DNA of 53,270 nucleotides from NCBI GenBank assembly GCA_027858835.1, contig JAQIBY010000013.1, positions 1 to 53,270 of the forward strand, written 5' to 3'. Both the position numbers and the translations under genes were made by a program. The DNA comes from Bacteroidales bacterium (lineage in GTDB: Bacteria; Bacteroidota; Bacteroidia; Bacteroidales; ML635J-15). Every line of letters begins with the position of its first letter. Position 1 is the stretch's first letter. Below are positions 51,929-53,270 of the stretch, piece after piece. Under the pieces are notes generated by a model. It was not told where the DNA came from and ran no database searches. It worked only from the letters and a program-made list of their open reading frames with translations.

Positions 51929-53270
51929 TTATTTTATAATTAATTTTCCGGAATACAACTTGTTTACACGGAGTACATACAATCCGGATTTGATATGACC
52001 AACATTTATTTGACAGTCTGCATTATCACAATATTGTTCCATCACAATTCGTCCAAACATATCATAAATCTTCACTTCTTTTATGGGATTATTTGATGAT
52101 GCCTTTACATGCAAAATATTTTTAACCGGATTTGGATAATATAGAATTTTGGGTTTATTATCAGGTGTTTCTATCGCATTCCACCCCTCGGATAAAGGTA
52201 AATTCAATAAGCTGTCACATTTCATTACGATATTATTCTGCCCTCCATCATATCCGGTAAATAAGTAGCCCCCATCGTAAGTTTGACTAATGCCTCTGAT
52301 TCTAAATGCATCACCTGCATTTCCATAATTAGTTTCACTTATAATATTTAAATTATTTGTATATTTGTTGACGAACAAATTCTCAAAAACAAATGATCCA
52401 TTGTCTGTTATTGAAAAACTACCGAGCACATCAAAACCATAATTTCTTTTGAATAATTTGTAAATCCTTTGTACTTCATATTCTCCCCTTGTTATGTATT
52501 TTTGATTCAGTATTGTTCCGGTATCATCAACTTCTAAGAGTACTCCAACATTATCTATACATGTATCACATTGAAAATAAATGGCACCAATTAAATATTT
52601 ATCTGTATTTGTTTGTATAATGTCACAAGATATAGGTCCAAGAAAATATTCATACTCACCCCAAAGCCTGTACCATTGCATAATACCATCGCTTGATATT
52701 TTCAAGATTAATCCACGGGTATAAGTAACACGGGTACCATTTATGTCACTTAATTGACCTATTAATATCAAATCACCATCATTATTTATTATTCCTCCTA
52801 ATAATTCCCCTGTCCCTTGTCCTTCATTATTTTGCATAGCCCATGTCCAAATTGTGTCTCCATAATAATCAGTACACACAACATAGGGCTTATATACATG
52901 TTCTGCATTAAAGGAATTAGAAACACCAATCGCATACAAGCGCTCATTAACACTGTCTATCAAAACATCACTAAATCCCTCAGCATAATTATAATACGGC
53001 TCTTCATTATCGGGAAAACCAGGAGCATACTCACCATAGCGATTTTGCCATAACACATCACCTGCCTGATTAAAACAAACAAAGACCGGGGTATTATCTA
53101 TTAAGATGCCTGTACTGTCATGGTATAAATCAAATGACCCATACAGTAAAAACCGATTTGAATCTATGCGTGTTAAGCCGTTTTGGTAAAATGATTCATC
53201 CACATCGAGGTACTTGGCATCTAACACATTTCCTGCCGAATCCCATATTACCCGGCCGCCAAGTCCGTAA
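51929..53270 (-). CDS. T9SS-secreted repeat protein, N-terminus beyond the window
   Basis: At least 446 residues; the frame is open to the window edge (GLGGRVIWDSAGNVLDA), so the start is missing. The visible part has 'Asp-rich propeller'-type repeats (NRFLLYGSFDLYHD, VLWQNRYGEY, LYAIGVSNSF, YLFTGYDGGQNN), like the frameshifted protein at 23762-25349. The C-terminus is a type A sorting domain: KILYYPNPVKNILHVKASSN, then YDMFGRIVME and IKSGLYVLRVNKLYSGKLII. Confidence 0.88.
   Translation of the reverse strand, partial: YGLGGRVIWDSAGNVLDAKYLDVDESFYQNGLTRIDSNRFLLYGSFDLYHDSTGILIDNTPVFVCFNQAGDVLWQNRYGEYAPGFPDNEEPYYNYAEGFSDVLIDSVNERLYAIGVSNSFNAEHVYKPYVVCTDYYGDTIWTWAMQNNEGQGTGELLGGIINNDGDLILIGQLSDINGTRVTYTRGLILKISSDGIMQWYRLWGEYEYFLGPISCDIIQTNTDKYLIGAIYFQCDTCIDNVGVLLEVDDTGTILNQKYITRGEYEVQRIYKLFKRNYGFDVLGSFSITDNGSFVFENLFVNKYTNNLNIISETNYGNAGDAFRIRGISQTYDGGYLFTGYDGGQNNIVMKCDSLLNLPLSEGWNAIETPDNKPKILYYPNPVKNILHVKASSNNPIKEVKIYDMFGRIVMEQYCDNADCQINVGHIKSGLYVLRVNKLYSGKLIIK

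Overview
The window looks like a chromosomal segment of a Bacteroidota bacterium, probably a Bacteroidales or Marinilabiliales-like anaerobe or a metagenome-assembled relative. Three things support this. Five proteins end in a type IX secretion (T9SS) type A sorting domain (YPNP-type start, G-x-Y near the end). Many lipoproteins and outer-membrane proteins are typical of the phylum. Several promoters carry the Bacteroidota -7 element TAnnTTTG, some with a TTTG/TTG about 19-21 nt upstream. The DNA is AT-rich and there is no rRNA, tRNA or CRISPR.

Layout. 1-332: start of a Crp/Fnr-type regulator (minus). 525-12792: a long plus-strand operon for an Mbx/Mbs-type membrane respiratory complex: Mrp-like E, F, G, MbhD-like, MbhE/F fusion, MnhC, a fused pair of antiporter subunits (H-H'), NuoH-, NuoB-, NuoC- and NuoD-like subunits, then a 2x[4Fe-4S]-GltD fusion and a dihydroorotate dehydrogenase-like flavoprotein. 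The order matches, from memory, archaeal mbx operons. The hydrogenase-type cysteine pairs of the NuoD-like subunit have become CxxE, so it should not be a NiFe hydrogenase. A small element encoding an S23/IVP four-helix-bundle protein, with 24-nt imperfect inverted ends, sits inside this operon (9402-9979). 12996-14171: two unknown lipoproteins. 14308-16355 (minus): arfB-prfC, translation rescue and termination. 16356-17584: a 1.2-kb gene-free gap that contains a well-supported candidate structured ncRNA (about 17052-17525, plus) with its own promoter and terminator-like hairpin. 17585-20631 (minus): methyltransferase, DEAD-box helicase, lipoprotein.

20819-23593 (plus): MFS-like transporter, a free-standing archaeal-type ThrRS editing domain, a decayed TrmO-like gene with two frameshifts, and a short SSB. 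23762-25650 (minus): a T9SS protein broken by one frameshift and a small membrane protein with a poly-A frameshift at its start. 26196-37495 (plus): YwqK/MORN-like protein, MnmA, lipoprotein, secreted subtilase, XseA, outer-membrane barrel, split transketolase with a VWA protein between its halves, and an ECF sigma/anti-sigma/CpxP-like stress cassette. 37603-43995 (minus): C69 dipeptidase, methyltransferase, RluD, T9SS protein, PASTA protein. 44389-47567 (plus): ElbB-like, GNAT, alanine/ornithine-racemase-like, M23 peptidase. 47783-53270 (minus): a 1310-residue beta-helix T9SS protein and a partial T9SS protein.

The most unusual items are the operon with its fusions and substituted active-site cysteines, the inserted S23 element, the orphan 0.5-kb RNA, and a 196-bp segment bounded by perfect 15-bp inverted repeats (44078-44273).
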